Assembly (NCBI GenBank): GCA_026126305.1
Contig: JAHCJI010000003.1
Span: 62,001 to 126,000, forward strand
Direction of reading: 5' to 3'
DNA: 64,000 nt
Origin: Phycisphaeraceae bacterium
GTDB taxonomy: Bacteria > Planctomycetota > Phycisphaerae > Phycisphaerales > UBA1924
The notes beneath the pieces are model-generated. The model made no database searches. It was given only the letters and a program-made list of their open reading frames with translations, and was not told where the DNA came from. Both the position numbers and the translations under genes were made by a program. Positions 49,201 through 55,546 of the stretch are shown here, one piece after another (the first letter of the stretch is position 1; every line of letters starts with the position of its first letter).

Positions 49201-49911
49201 TGGCTCGAGGTTGGGAGCGTCCGTACCGACCTGCTTCCTTTCACCAGCCGTGCCTTGGGCTTCACGGGCACCATCGACGGCCTGCCCGTGGACAACTTTG
49301 TCCAGCGCGAGGTCATCAACAACCTCAACACCATCTTCCAGAATGCCGGTTACGACGTAAACTTCTCGAGCAACGCCAGCGACTTCCAAGGCCAGGACTT
49401 CTCCACCGTCTTCATCACCGACACCAGCGATCCGATCAACTTCACGTTCTCGGCAGATCCGGTGGCCTTCTTCTTCAACCCCTTTGACATTGGCGTGGGC
49501 GATTTCTCGCTGGCGTTCGAGCAGATCTTCGGCTACTCGCAGCGTTCCGACCCCTTCAACGCCGACAAGAACGACGAGGCGGTCGTCTTCGTGCCACAGC
49601 TCACCGCCCTGGGCTACAACCCAAGCGATACGCAGGTTCGCAACCTGACCGACGCTCTGGCAGCGGCTGTCAGCCGTCGCGTGGGCGAACTCCTGGGCCT
49701 TCGCACGACCTTCACCCAATTCCCCGGGACGGCCATCGACGTCTTCTCGGCCAACAGCCCGAGCAACCTGCCCACCGGCGGCGGAGACTACATCATCCCC
49801 GCCTTCGCACGCCCGCTCTCCAGCCGGTTCGATGCACTGGACGACACGCAATACTTCCTGGGCGTACAAAACTCCAGGTCGCTGCTCGACTCGATCCTGT
49901 CGCGTATCTGA
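40201..49911 (+). CDS. Giant LEPR-XLL surface protein with beta-solenoid repeats and calcium-binding motifs
   Basis: This 3236-residue protein starts at the ATG at 40201, preceded by GAGGAG. An Arg-rich N-terminus leads to PLEPRQLLFALTID at about residue 44; LEPR-XLL is a planctomycete-specific N-terminal motif of very large exported proteins. The bulk is hundreds of short Gly/Asn/Val-rich beta strands (SGSVASTMIMAGADLG, VNGDYAGSIVSYAGG), as in right-handed beta-helices. Two regions resemble pre-peptidase C-terminal domains (about 655-755 and 2580-2700). Five DGxxGTxDD calcium-type motifs occur at about residues 1939, 2307, 2725, 2941 and 2967. The C-terminal 190 residues look like a degenerate zincin fold. 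It is probably an envelope or extracellular structural protein. It is monocistronic with its own terminator. Confidence 0.85.
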   Translation: MNPNRRSTTRPYVRRRSIVQDACHGAAARLRDIAGRATRPDVEPLEPRQLLFALTIDPSSVDPTTGIGFAGAVFGYTIPYLFAQEDVGDEEDELVEENFDDAGAIGAPILSQRVFEDSQLLIRHNITPTSDFRLALPFGFDPQDDAREVEVLMQAGEFFSFSVLDDPDRRDILRGIRSFSIDFIASPGSTQGLDLQNTRVTLLLRGQVVAQFEGRDQLANFRTGGGGPQDGIGTFVFSAPPLPGQPSPVFDTIRFESIGGPSDRFRFDNISFLQPPGNFAGLIESRIFGAWVTLAGTAGTTVNFFDLYGRPMVQTIQLGRLPNGTLTIVDSDDDGVPNFNDGIGRIVFTNADSATTLTIFGGEITSDNNPDDADFIEGTFAFNVIDDFADLADEFEGAGFGFRRTPGTDREVDGLNEVAGSVIIGSPIFRDNTSTLTYQPGGVVAPTSFISPDQGIFALGSQNVGSINIHGLIFGNSVFNGAVDQLSFGSLYGSVTVKGDLGRLVVGSDAGLWVADETNATTKTGGQLIVERTLGQVHVGGRTLMDVTVVGELTSSALRPPRDIVRYFEIESPQRIDAAQEPITVTRSILQNGTFGSSVAAGSDIISLFTTPRAHAFFGSEQFINGSIGSAEFVGNAGSQVQIIGDLGFGDPLAGTEDHVDVFAVPVDGTRPLIIEAVADDPSFEIRLVDVRGRQVAAAAANEMFVNTGRYFFEYLPEYAGVYYLVLTTVATGATTSGAFYTVNVSGMAPVTMGMYRSASGMGLPAGAVAAGVSPSSTSVSVNVLSGSAGMIASGTQLMGGGGAEVSADGNSNFTDENTPWPDPVDRRADLSGGSYTIAGSLFQIYAGSDIETEQGSPIVFQVGGNLGYLITGQSEVIGTGPTEGDIYARSSITFNVGRGIGYVDVSGAVGFDQDDSTAIPPSSARGSITFRSGTAGGRGDIGVIRMGSHAASDAINVITSPGSTVGLFAVSQEVGNDGGQIVGIDALTPTTGQGVNFSLGAGSDLRFLDTPNVTNILGVDTGIQLILGRAIELVDDGGGRFTVSINGLGAAGSVVGLLRFIGVDRSQGVALATIEADLSGARTLSIRGLQGSGDDVISIGRIDIQGADAQSRVEISGNVQIDVWQIVQTGGAGFNVIENLTPGGDIVAIDVAGINTVRIAGDLGRTQLPNIGPKRISPFIGINGETVQGIGRAGIQLLPELFDTDWNGAVYRPVGDNNFDTGNAYLSDIGSPVDGYLDGLLVRGGNLTQLRVGGAVGDVILGPAGIILDMTVNAAVGPATGGNEGIFGNIYAGTINNIDIGGGLEAPTMNSLSTTGIFANDDIVNLIARNATISGLVIAANITPGVGLNPFNGIDRITLTNSRIVDAFVGATNADEFWVSVNYGDDLVRRGEIRQITGDANSNVFRTKIVAQLARQLQFAGDLDAVQMIFERQVENLLARNVINSTGAGTPRELFRSFIIVGANLQTARIGQGATATANGVFADTLLQVGGEIETSFTARLVQRSDIQVAGTIRLLTAQNIRSTRFDTGQITSLTVSQAIRASEINVSGPIISLTAEQITATNISITGPDGRLDQLTVATLFDGAILSTGPVTRVQATAGDLRGSIETRTPRGNVANLVAARDFLMSTDISGTLSNITVGRNLGDINNPSVVLVRGNLSGVNIANGGLYSDLRVANNITGAIVIGAMPGLPNNNRIPTGSIEAFGRIESVVVNGDYAGSIVSYAGGIANVTINNGSLLPSGSVAAFNGDLVSLVINAGHLLGNVHSDRNIFSITVNASEDGVFGDIGVNPALSGFVAATSLRNQLPPGVGFTSGFDGPRITALEDIGTISVTGGSIFEALIHARHAIGQIDVNGDIRNDPSTAGLGTQILAGNSIFRVSATGSVSNTLIAAGVYELGSDGRAGGVGDAADLVKSGFVETVEITGDATNVAVAAGIVAGADGVYNTADDMIALGISYIGRVDVGGTVTNVTAHSDSNIPILSPGITTGGQSSLEMGLVGITNPATDAPIGVGEIAIVRPGVLSDLGEEIASGGSLQFTRGVATGTISFSGPGNAFWNAATGRLLLVNTTIASSIVVTSDTGALQDFDIVTNDDASLGRLEVQAVLFGDSDIFVDGYAEQVLLGGFRGTGSIIIGNDVQLLRSGSILTTGRIHATFIREFIVNGDLGGENPQSPGTFTRPTITMFESGGINVSGSMRASIRAEDGFRGAVFVNGAVQASAISSGNDIASVSAASMTGTVVAAANNIGTVNVSGSVASTMIMAGADLGRDAAFGGAGVNRDTTNGGNITTVTVGGNFESSSVSAGLLRGADGFLGTSDDVVSGGRSNIGTVTIGGQRVGSNRGSESYGVFATGTIGSVSVAGQTTTQRDNFAVRSLATVPDVFSVRDLEVGFEGGVYIARITFNQAMNAQTLRDGLIISEVRQGGLVKIRLDQGNDYLFDYDAQNNAAVITFFSSVTRSDLPQLPGVPGPGLYRFELDPNIVRAQNSVARMDADGDGFAETDRFYAADAFVGDVGDKVTPGTTIIDRGILGPGRVDFYGPGNLDTALDSKFTPDALPDVNKVFTLRGYIGDHPDADSQGFSLASDTDVYTITLQAGQILRLGPNTGSAFNVSPVLLAPNGQPQLGITPFTTTLPAEVTQLLEGITNFGNAYLVTQTGTYFLVFTNGNTADIFNTAAVANVPPAAGLIGGYSVTIEVFDDGDSGFSASTNSGNGRNLVEAPFAAAFAGADGQLGTSDDRQSVTVGAFTFTRDAQTGIITGTDGRGVVSTRLADGRSVTEVRSAIGPEGSRGRPGTIAADVDVYHLNNRQVIQAGDQLRMTVKLSETGADLGGRQSVGTLETILTDFSGAVQFGLFNTTNSTGINDGQLVFSPSEFATIAASGAQILAQDDLLTYGTDENGDFFVVAQVPTTGTYAFYIQGVFNADYVVEIERQSLAPTVDAFRGPDGIFGTFDDPARITRGRFNYTLNVGDDGIPGTSDDRVQGQIITSAQNVFVEFRGGSIDWLEVGSVRTDLLPFTSRALGFTGTIDGLPVDNFVQREVINNLNTIFQNAGYDVNFSSNASDFQGQDFSTVFITDTSDPINFTFSADPVAFFFNPFDIGVGDFSLAFEQIFGYSQRSDPFNADKNDEAVVFVPQLTALGYNPSDTQVRNLTDALAAAVSRRVGELLGLRTTFTQFPGTAIDVFSANSPSNLPTGGGDYIIPAFARPLSSRFDALDDTQYFLGVQNSRSLLDSILSRI

Positions 49912-49946
49912 GACGCGAGTCCCCATTCCTTTCGACCCATCCCGCC

Positions 49947-49987
49947 CCGCCGAGCGTTGCCCTCTGGGCCGCTCGGCGGTTTTCTTG
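49947..49987 (+). terminator. Strong terminator after the giant LEPR-XLL gene
   Basis: The 10-bp stem CCGCCGAGCG / CGCTCGGCGG (49947-49956 and 49970-49979) encloses a 13-base loop and is followed directly by TTTTCTT. It sits between the giant gene and the convergent FG-GAP gene. Confidence 0.88.
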
Positions 49988-50007
49988 CGCACTTACCATG
50001 GGCATGG

Positions 50008-51780
50008 TCAGGGATTGTCTTGGAAGCGGATCACATGCGAGCCGGGCGCGAGATCGTGCAGCACGGTGGTGGTGCCTGCCGCGTCGGGCCAGATGACCTC
50101 CACGAGCTTCGCCCCGGCCGCATCGACGGCAAAATGCAGGGCCTTGGTGTTCTGCTTGCCCTGATGCCCGCCAGGGCCGATGACTTGGCTTCCGCGCGTC
50201 ACCCATGCGTCGTCGAGCTTTGTCGTCACGCGGACGACGGCACCCAAAGCGTCCCGATTGATACCGTTGGCCGGGTCGCCGACCAATCGGATTGTGAGCG
50301 ATGGCCTGTTCATCGCCTCGGCCCGATTCTCGTAGAGTCGCAAGCGGGGCGTGCGTCCGGCACGCTGGGCCTGGTCGAGCCGATGGAAGCTCTGCCCGAC
50401 GACGATGTCCAGGTCGCCGTCGCCGTCATAGTCCAGCAAGGCCGGCTGTGCTGCGCCGATGTGATCGATGCCGATCCAACTGGTGATGTCCACGAGGGAG
50501 CCATCGGTCTGCTGTCGCCAGATTCGCAGCCGCTGGTTGTCGGGATAATCGCTCGAGCACACGAGCACGTCCATGCGGCCATCCATATCAAAATCTGCCA
50601 GCACGCCGTAGATGTCGCCCTGGTTCCAACTCTGGATGGTCGGGTCGGTGGGGGCACGATCGAGCGAGAGGGGGTCGTTAGAGATGAACAGTGGGCCGGC
50701 CACTCCATCGCGCCTCAGCAGCACGCGTGTGGGATCGCTGCTGTCGCCTGCCCAGCCATGGGTGATCTCGGTGAACAGAACATCGAAGGCGCCATCGCCA
50801 TCGATGTCGCCGATGGCCGCATCGAAGGTATTGCCATTAGCGCGAAAGGGCATCTCGTCGGGTCGATCAAACCTTGGATCGGTCTTGGCGCGTTCCTTGA
50901 GCCATTCCGGATACCGGCCATGTGTGATGGCGTCGCCGTCGAGCTTCACGCGCGGTGCTGCGTCGCTCCACTGCCCGTCATCACCATACAACCACAGCCG
51001 GTTCCACCGTCGACCGTAGTTCAGTTCGAGGATCTGCGGCGTGTTGTCGCGTGCCCCATCGCGCAGGACGTGGGCCACCAGCACGCCATAGGTGGGCCTG
51101 CCGCCCGCGTCGGTCTCTGGGTCGAAGGCGACGCCGTCGATCGGTAATGCCAACCGCTCGAACGTGCCGTCGCGGCGTTGCAGCAGCACATCATTGGCAA
51201 ACGCCTCGAGGCTCTCGCCGTACCGCATGTACCATTGGCCAACGACGATGTCCAGCAGCCCATCGGAGTTGACATCGCCCACCGCGAGGGCCGCCGTCGT
51301 GCCCGGCGTGGCGGTTTCAATCTCCGTGAACGTCCCGAGGGGTGATCCGAACGTGCCGTCGCCATTGCCCGCCAGCCAGGCCAAGACCTGTGGCGTGCCT
51401 TCGTCTGGTGGGTTGTATCCAGGCGATTGTGCTGCCAGCGAACGTGCGATAATGGCGTCGGCGAACCCATCGTTGTTCAGGTCGGCAAACACCACGACAT
51501 CACCGGAACGGTGAACGGGCAGTCCGTTCTCCATTAACTCGACGAACTGTCGGCCACCACCTTCCATGGGCCGGTTCATAAAGACGCGTGTGCGACCGAT
51601 GACCAGGTCATCGAATCCGTCGTTATCCAGATCAACCGCGGCAACATGGGCTGAGCTGATGGGCGTGTCGCCAACTTCAAGTCCGACGCGGGCCGTCGCA
51701 TCCTGAAAGCGCAACTGCTGGGCGTTTGTTGTGCCGCTTGCGAACAGCAGCAAGATGATGGGTATTTGGTGGCCTTGCAT
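50008..51780 (-). CDS. Secreted FG-GAP/VCBS repeat protein with C-terminal ASPIC/UnbV domain
   Basis: This 590-residue protein has a signal peptide (MQGHQIPIILLLFASGTTNA). At least six DxDxDGxxD beta-propeller calcium loops are visible: DLDNDGFDDLVIG, DLNNDGFADAIIA, DVNSDGLLDIVVG, DIDGDGAFDVLFT, DFDMDGRMDVLVC and DYDGDGDLDIVVG. The last 100 residues (DALGAVVRVTTKLDDAWVTR ... DLAPGSHVIRF) match the ASPIC/UnbV domain often found after FG-GAP repeats. It is probably an extracytoplasmic adhesion or binding protein. It is the last gene of a leftward set, 36 bases after the beta-helix gene. Confidence 0.85.
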   Translation of the reverse strand: MQGHQIPIILLLFASGTTNAQQLRFQDATARVGLEVGDTPISSAHVAAVDLDNDGFDDLVIGRTRVFMNRPMEGGGRQFVELMENGLPVHRSGDVVVFADLNNDGFADAIIARSLAAQSPGYNPPDEGTPQVLAWLAGNGDGTFGSPLGTFTEIETATPGTTAALAVGDVNSDGLLDIVVGQWYMRYGESLEAFANDVLLQRRDGTFERLALPIDGVAFDPETDAGGRPTYGVLVAHVLRDGARDNTPQILELNYGRRWNRLWLYGDDGQWSDAAPRVKLDGDAITHGRYPEWLKERAKTDPRFDRPDEMPFRANGNTFDAAIGDIDGDGAFDVLFTEITHGWAGDSSDPTRVLLRRDGVAGPLFISNDPLSLDRAPTDPTIQSWNQGDIYGVLADFDMDGRMDVLVCSSDYPDNQRLRIWRQQTDGSLVDITSWIGIDHIGAAQPALLDYDGDGDLDIVVGQSFHRLDQAQRAGRTPRLRLYENRAEAMNRPSLTIRLVGDPANGINRDALGAVVRVTTKLDDAWVTRGSQVIGPGGHQGKQNTKALHFAVDAAGAKLVEVIWPDAAGTTTVLHDLAPGSHVIRFQDNP

Positions 51781-51816
51781 CGAGCATGGTACGTGGTACT
51801 AGATCCGATGGCCAGG

Positions 51817-52707
51817 TCATGGCGTACCGTTGTTCGTCTCAGTCACATCCGACGCTCTGCTCTGGGCACCCACGACAAGCCCACGCCCGGTGTTCGATCT
51901 GGCCGACAGTCCTCGCACCATGCTCCCAGCTCCGATTCGAACACCATCGCCGCCGTTATCGCCAGCCGCGCATTGTTCGATGATCGATCCATCGTCGGCC
52001 ACGATGCCGTCGGTCGCGTTTGATTTGGCGGTTACCGTTCGCACGACGCAGGCATACGAAGCCACAACGCCGGGCCCGATGTTGCTCATCGCGACACTAT
52101 CGACGATGGCGCTGCCCCGACCGATGGACACACCCGCATCACCGTTATTGCCCGCCACGACGCGATCAACCACCGAGCCAGCGCCCGTGGCTATACCAAC
52201 GCCAGCGCATGCCAGCACGGTGGTTTCACTCACAACCGAGCGTGATCCTACAACAATGCCGTTTCCTGCGCCTTGCCAGACACGAACGCCCCGCACTTGC
52301 GCTCCGGCGCCCAGCACGATGCCCGCTTGCACGGGTCGCTCCAGGGCAACATCTTGCACGGACACCATCTCCGCCGCGGAACCGTCGATGCCCACACTGG
52401 GAGAGATGATCATGCCGTTGCGGATCGTGACGCCGCGGACGCCTGGTGCGATCACGATACCCGGTTGCTTTTCGCACACTATGGCATGCCCGCCTAGATC
52501 GATGGTGACCCAAGACTGCCGGACCACAATGGCGGGGCCATGACGAGCATGGAGATTCCTTTCGATGACGAGCAGACCGGGCTTGTCGACCGTGATAATC
52601 TGCTTGTTTGTCAAGTCCTTGCGTCCCATGCCCAGGAGCGTGACGGCCAAGATGCAGGCAACGATGGCCAACACCCGTGCGATGCATGATGCCGGAATCG
52701 ATTTCAT
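51817..52707 (-). CDS. Exported right-handed parallel beta-helix protein
   Basis: This 296-residue protein has an N-terminal hydrophobic export segment at about residues 9-27 (ARVLAIVACILAVTLLGMG). From residue 60 on it is built of regular short strands with Gly turns and Asn/Asp ladders (GIDGSAAEMVSVQDVALERP, GVGIATGAGSVVDRVVAGNN), as in pectate-lyase-like or periplasmic copper-binding beta-helices. No catalytic residues stand out. It lies 30 bases after a pseudopilin-like gene and 36 before the FG-GAP gene, so it is part of the same transcription unit. Confidence 0.75.
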   Translation of the reverse strand: MKSIPASCIARVLAIVACILAVTLLGMGRKDLTNKQIITVDKPGLLVIERNLHARHGPAIVVRQSWVTIDLGGHAIVCEKQPGIVIAPGVRGVTIRNGMIISPSVGIDGSAAEMVSVQDVALERPVQAGIVLGAGAQVRGVRVWQGAGNGIVVGSRSVVSETTVLACAGVGIATGAGSVVDRVVAGNNGDAGVSIGRGSAIVDSVAMSNIGPGVVASYACVVRTVTAKSNATDGIVADDGSIIEQCAAGDNGGDGVRIGAGSMVRGLSARSNTGRGLVVGAQSRASDVTETNNGTP

Positions 52708-52737
52708 GGCTTGTTCGCTCCATCGATCGCGGATGGA

Positions 52738-53562
52738 TCAGTTTCGGGGCGCATTGATCCAGCCGTACTTTTGCCCTCGGTCGCTGATCTTCCACCAGTC
52801 GGCCCTGCCGTTATTGACCCGTGCATACACGCAATTGGCGGTAAAGTCTGTGGGTTCCTCCACACGCTCACCTAACGGGCCCTTGGGCGACTTGAACAAC
52901 TCGACCATGCCGTCGGCATACAGAATGTGGCCGCCTTTATCGTGGCGATCGGTTACCTGGTCCAGGTTGCCCCAGAGCCCTTCGGTGAAACTCTGGTTAT
53001 AGAAATAGAGGCTCTCCTCGATGTAGACCGGAACGCCTCGCATGGCTTCGAGTGCGGTCTCCCCAAGTGTCGCGGGTATACGGGTTAACTTTGGCCCGGC
53101 CACGTCTACCAGCCGCGCGACTTGCACCTCGAGACCAAGGCGATAGCCCTGGACCTCGTCGAACATGGTGTAATCAAAGTTAAGCTCGGAAGCAGCGCCA
53201 TACAAAGTGCTGCTGCGCCGGCCATCGGATGAACGGCGTTTGTTCTTGGGACAGCCGCAGATTTCATGCGCATCCTGGACATACTCAAACAGCACGCCCG
53301 GCCTGTCACGGTCGATGGCACCCGTGCTGGTACGGGCAAAGGCCCAAACGTCTGCGGGCCAGGTCTTGTCCTTGTAATCAGTGGCATAGGTCACCATCGC
53401 AAGGCCAATCTGACGCATGTTTTGTGCGCAGACGGCCGTGTGGGCCGCGTCTCGTGCTTTGGCCAGCGTGGGCAGCAGGATCCCGATGAGGATCGCGATA
53501 ATCGCGATGACCACGAGCAACTCGATGAGCGTGAACGCACGGCGGGACAGGGGCTTTGGCAT
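52738..53562 (-). CDS. Pseudopilin-like protein, H-X9-DG type (paralogue A)
   Basis: The ATG at 53562 follows AGGAGAA at good spacing. The 274-residue product begins with a short basic leader and the prepilin cleavage/helix motif [19 protein letters not shown]. The C-terminal part carries the H-X9-DG signature ([12 protein letters not shown]). Between them are a CGCPKNKRR motif and the pattern [20 protein letters not shown]. Proteins of this class are type II/IV pilin-like subunits abundant in planctomycetes; their exact role is not established. It is related over its whole length to the two neighbouring genes. Confidence 0.88.
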   Translation of the reverse strand: MPKPLSRRAFTLIELLVVIAIIAILIGILLPTLAKARDAAHTAVCAQNMRQIGLAMVTYATDYKDKTWPADVWAFARTSTGAIDRDRPGVLFEYVQDAHEICGCPKNKRRSSDGRRSSTLYGAASELNFDYTMFDEVQGYRLGLEVQVARLVDVAGPKLTRIPATLGETALEAMRGVPVYIEESLYFYNQSFTEGLWGNLDQVTDRHDKGGHILYADGMVELFKSPKGPLGERVEEPTDFTANCVYARVNNGRADWWKISDRGQKYGWINAPRN

Positions 53563-53647
53563 GGGATTCTCCTGGACGCAGTATACCAGCCGGGCGTGTA
53601 ATCTCATCGCGTATAATCGCGGCCAAACATAATCCAATCGCTGGTTC

Positions 53648-54475
53648 CTAGAGTGGGGCGGGCGTGTTGAGCCAGCCGAATGGTGCCGGGCTCCCGACCT
53701 GCGGATTCTGGACCCATGCTTTCATGCCCCGGCGGTCGCGCCCGAGCCAGTAGATGCTCGAATGGTGCCAGTCTTCGGGCTGCTCGATGGTCTCGTTATC
53801 ACCCACGGGCGGCTTGAAGTGGACGGCTCGGCCATCAAGCAGTGTCAGGTGCCCCCCGCGATCATGCCTTTGGGTCAACTGGTCACGGTTGAGCCAGCGT
53901 GCATCAACAAACCGCTGGTTCTCGACATACAAGCTTTCCTCGACGAAGATCGGGATGCCGGGCATGGGGTCAAAAATATCCGCGCTTCTTGCCAGTTCGA
54001 TGGAGACAGTTGGGAGCCCGCCACCTGATCCCGGGCGGCGAATTGATCGGGCTTCCACATTGGCCCACAATGCCACGCCTTGGGCATGTCCGACCATGGT
54101 GTAATCGGTATCCAATGGCGTACCCGACCCGAAAGTAGCACGCACCTCGCTCGGGTTCGGGGCTTGTCTTTTGTTCTTGGGGCACCCCAGGATTGCATCG
54201 GCCTGCTGCACGTATTCCCAGATAAGACCCGGCCGATCACCGGTGTGGTCCGGGCTTCGCAGCCATATGTTTGCCGGCCAGACCCGCTCCTTGTGGTCGT
54301 TGGCGTACATCAGGCAAGCCATCCCGAGTTGCCGACAGTTGCTCGAGCAGACGGTTGTCCTCGATGCTTCCCGTGCTGCTCCAAGTCCGGGCAGTAGGAT
54401 GCCAATGAGGATCGCGACGATGGCGATCACGACCAACAGTTCGATCAATGTGAATGCTCTACCCATCATCGACAT
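53648..54475 (-). CDS. Pseudopilin-like protein, H-X9-DG type (paralogue B)
   Basis: This is a product of about 275 residues if read from the ATG at 54475; the ATG at 54469 and a TTG at 54508 are alternatives, and none has a good ribosome-binding site. It has [27 protein letters not shown] in the middle and [12 protein letters not shown] near the end. It is the first gene of the leftward set and is divergent from the third paralogue across a 185-base AT-richer gap. Confidence 0.86.
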   Translation of the reverse strand: MSMMGRAFTLIELLVVIAIVAILIGILLPGLGAAREASRTTVCSSNCRQLGMACLMYANDHKERVWPANIWLRSPDHTGDRPGLIWEYVQQADAILGCPKNKRQAPNPSEVRATFGSGTPLDTDYTMVGHAQGVALWANVEARSIRRPGSGGGLPTVSIELARSADIFDPMPGIPIFVEESLYVENQRFVDARWLNRDQLTQRHDRGGHLTLLDGRAVHFKPPVGDNETIEQPEDWHHSSIYWLGRDRRGMKAWVQNPQVGSPAPFGWLNTPAPL

Positions 54476-54536
54476 GATAACACTGAGCAGTCGGGCAGTC
54501 ACGGCCAATCCATGTGAAGAAACATGATCGCGTATC

Positions 54537-54560
54537 GTTCAGAACAAGTGCAAACTGAAC
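54537..54560. promoter_or_regulatory. Inverted repeat in the divergent pseudopilin promoter region
   Basis: GTTCAG (54537-54542) and CTGAAC (54555-54560) are exact reverse complements with 12 bases between, next to an A/T run (ATAAAAATAATC, 54561-54572) that is unusual in this GC-rich window. The site is midway between the leftward and rightward pseudopilin genes, so it may control both. Confidence 0.35.
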
Positions 54561-54660
54561 ATAAAAATAATCATTTGTATCGGCGCAAGGTCGTATGAGA
54601 CGTGTATGAAATCACATCGCAGTGGTGGAAACGGCTGGACGAACAGGTTTTCATTGCCGC

Positions 54661-55488
54661 ATGATCGCATGGAACCCAGGTCGCAAGGCGTTTACGCTCA
54701 TCGAACTCTTGGTGGTGATCGCCATCATCGCGATCCTCATTGGCATCCTGCTGCCCTCGCTGAGTAGCGCACGCGAAGTGGCCCGTACGGCCGTATGCAG
54801 CAGCAATTGCAAGCAGATCGCATTGGCGGCCATCTTGTATGCTCAGGATGACCGCAAGGACGAGTTCTGGCCGCCCCATCAGTGGGCCCGGGTCCCCCGA
54901 TACGATGCCCCCGCCGATGTCATCCGGCCTGGGTTGCTCTATGACTATCTTGAAGGTGCTGACGAATGCTCAGCGTGCCCCAAGAACAGGCGGCGCACCA
55001 GCGACGGTGTCTCCCGTTCCACGGTGTTCCTCAGCGATATCGATTTCGATTACACCATGATCGCCCGCATGGCCGGGGCCACGCTCCACACAAATGTCAC
55101 ATTCCGCTATGCGGATCCCAAACTGGGAGGTGGGCTTCCACGCATCCGAGACGAGTTAGCCCAAAGCGTCCTGCTTGAGTTCCCGGGTATTCCGTTGTTC
55201 GTTGAAGAGAGCCTGGAGTGGTACAACGAGCAGATTACCGATGGTCTGTGGGGAAACCGCGATCAGGTCACCGATCGGCACGACAAGGGTGGACATGTCG
55301 CCATGATCGATGGAAGCGTTCAACTCTTTAAATCGCCCAAAGGCCCACTGGGTGAAAAGTTCCAAGAGAACGACGACTTCGAGGCCAACCACTTCTATGT
55401 CAAGGGGCATCCGCGCGATCGATTCTGGCTCCAGTTCGACGGCAGGATCGCGGGTCGCGGCTGGGGCTGGATCAATAACCCAAGGTGA
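54661..55488 (+). CDS. Pseudopilin-like protein, H-X9-DG type (paralogue C)
   Basis: The ATG at 54661 gives 275 residues; a GTG at 54622 is possible but would lengthen the leader. The protein has [20 protein letters not shown], a [10 protein letters not shown] motif and [12 protein letters not shown]. It shares [11 protein letters not shown] with paralogue A, and is more similar to A than to B in the C-terminal half. A strong terminator follows directly. Confidence 0.88.
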   Translation: MIAWNPGRKAFTLIELLVVIAIIAILIGILLPSLSSAREVARTAVCSSNCKQIALAAILYAQDDRKDEFWPPHQWARVPRYDAPADVIRPGLLYDYLEGADECSACPKNRRRTSDGVSRSTVFLSDIDFDYTMIARMAGATLHTNVTFRYADPKLGGGLPRIRDELAQSVLLEFPGIPLFVEESLEWYNEQITDGLWGNRDQVTDRHDKGGHVAMIDGSVQLFKSPKGPLGEKFQENDDFEANHFYVKGHPRDRFWLQFDGRIAGRGWGWINNPR

Positions 55489-55491
55489 TCG

Positions 55492-55512
55492 AGCGCCCTT
55501 CGGCGCTTTTTT
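55492..55512 (+). terminator. Terminator after pseudopilin paralogue C
   Basis: Stem AGCGCC / GGCGCT with a CTTC loop, followed by six T. It starts three bases after the stop codon and separates this gene from the GC-dockerin gene. Confidence 0.9.
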
Positions 55513-55546
55513 GTACGACCACATCGAGAGAAGAGGAGTGAATTCC

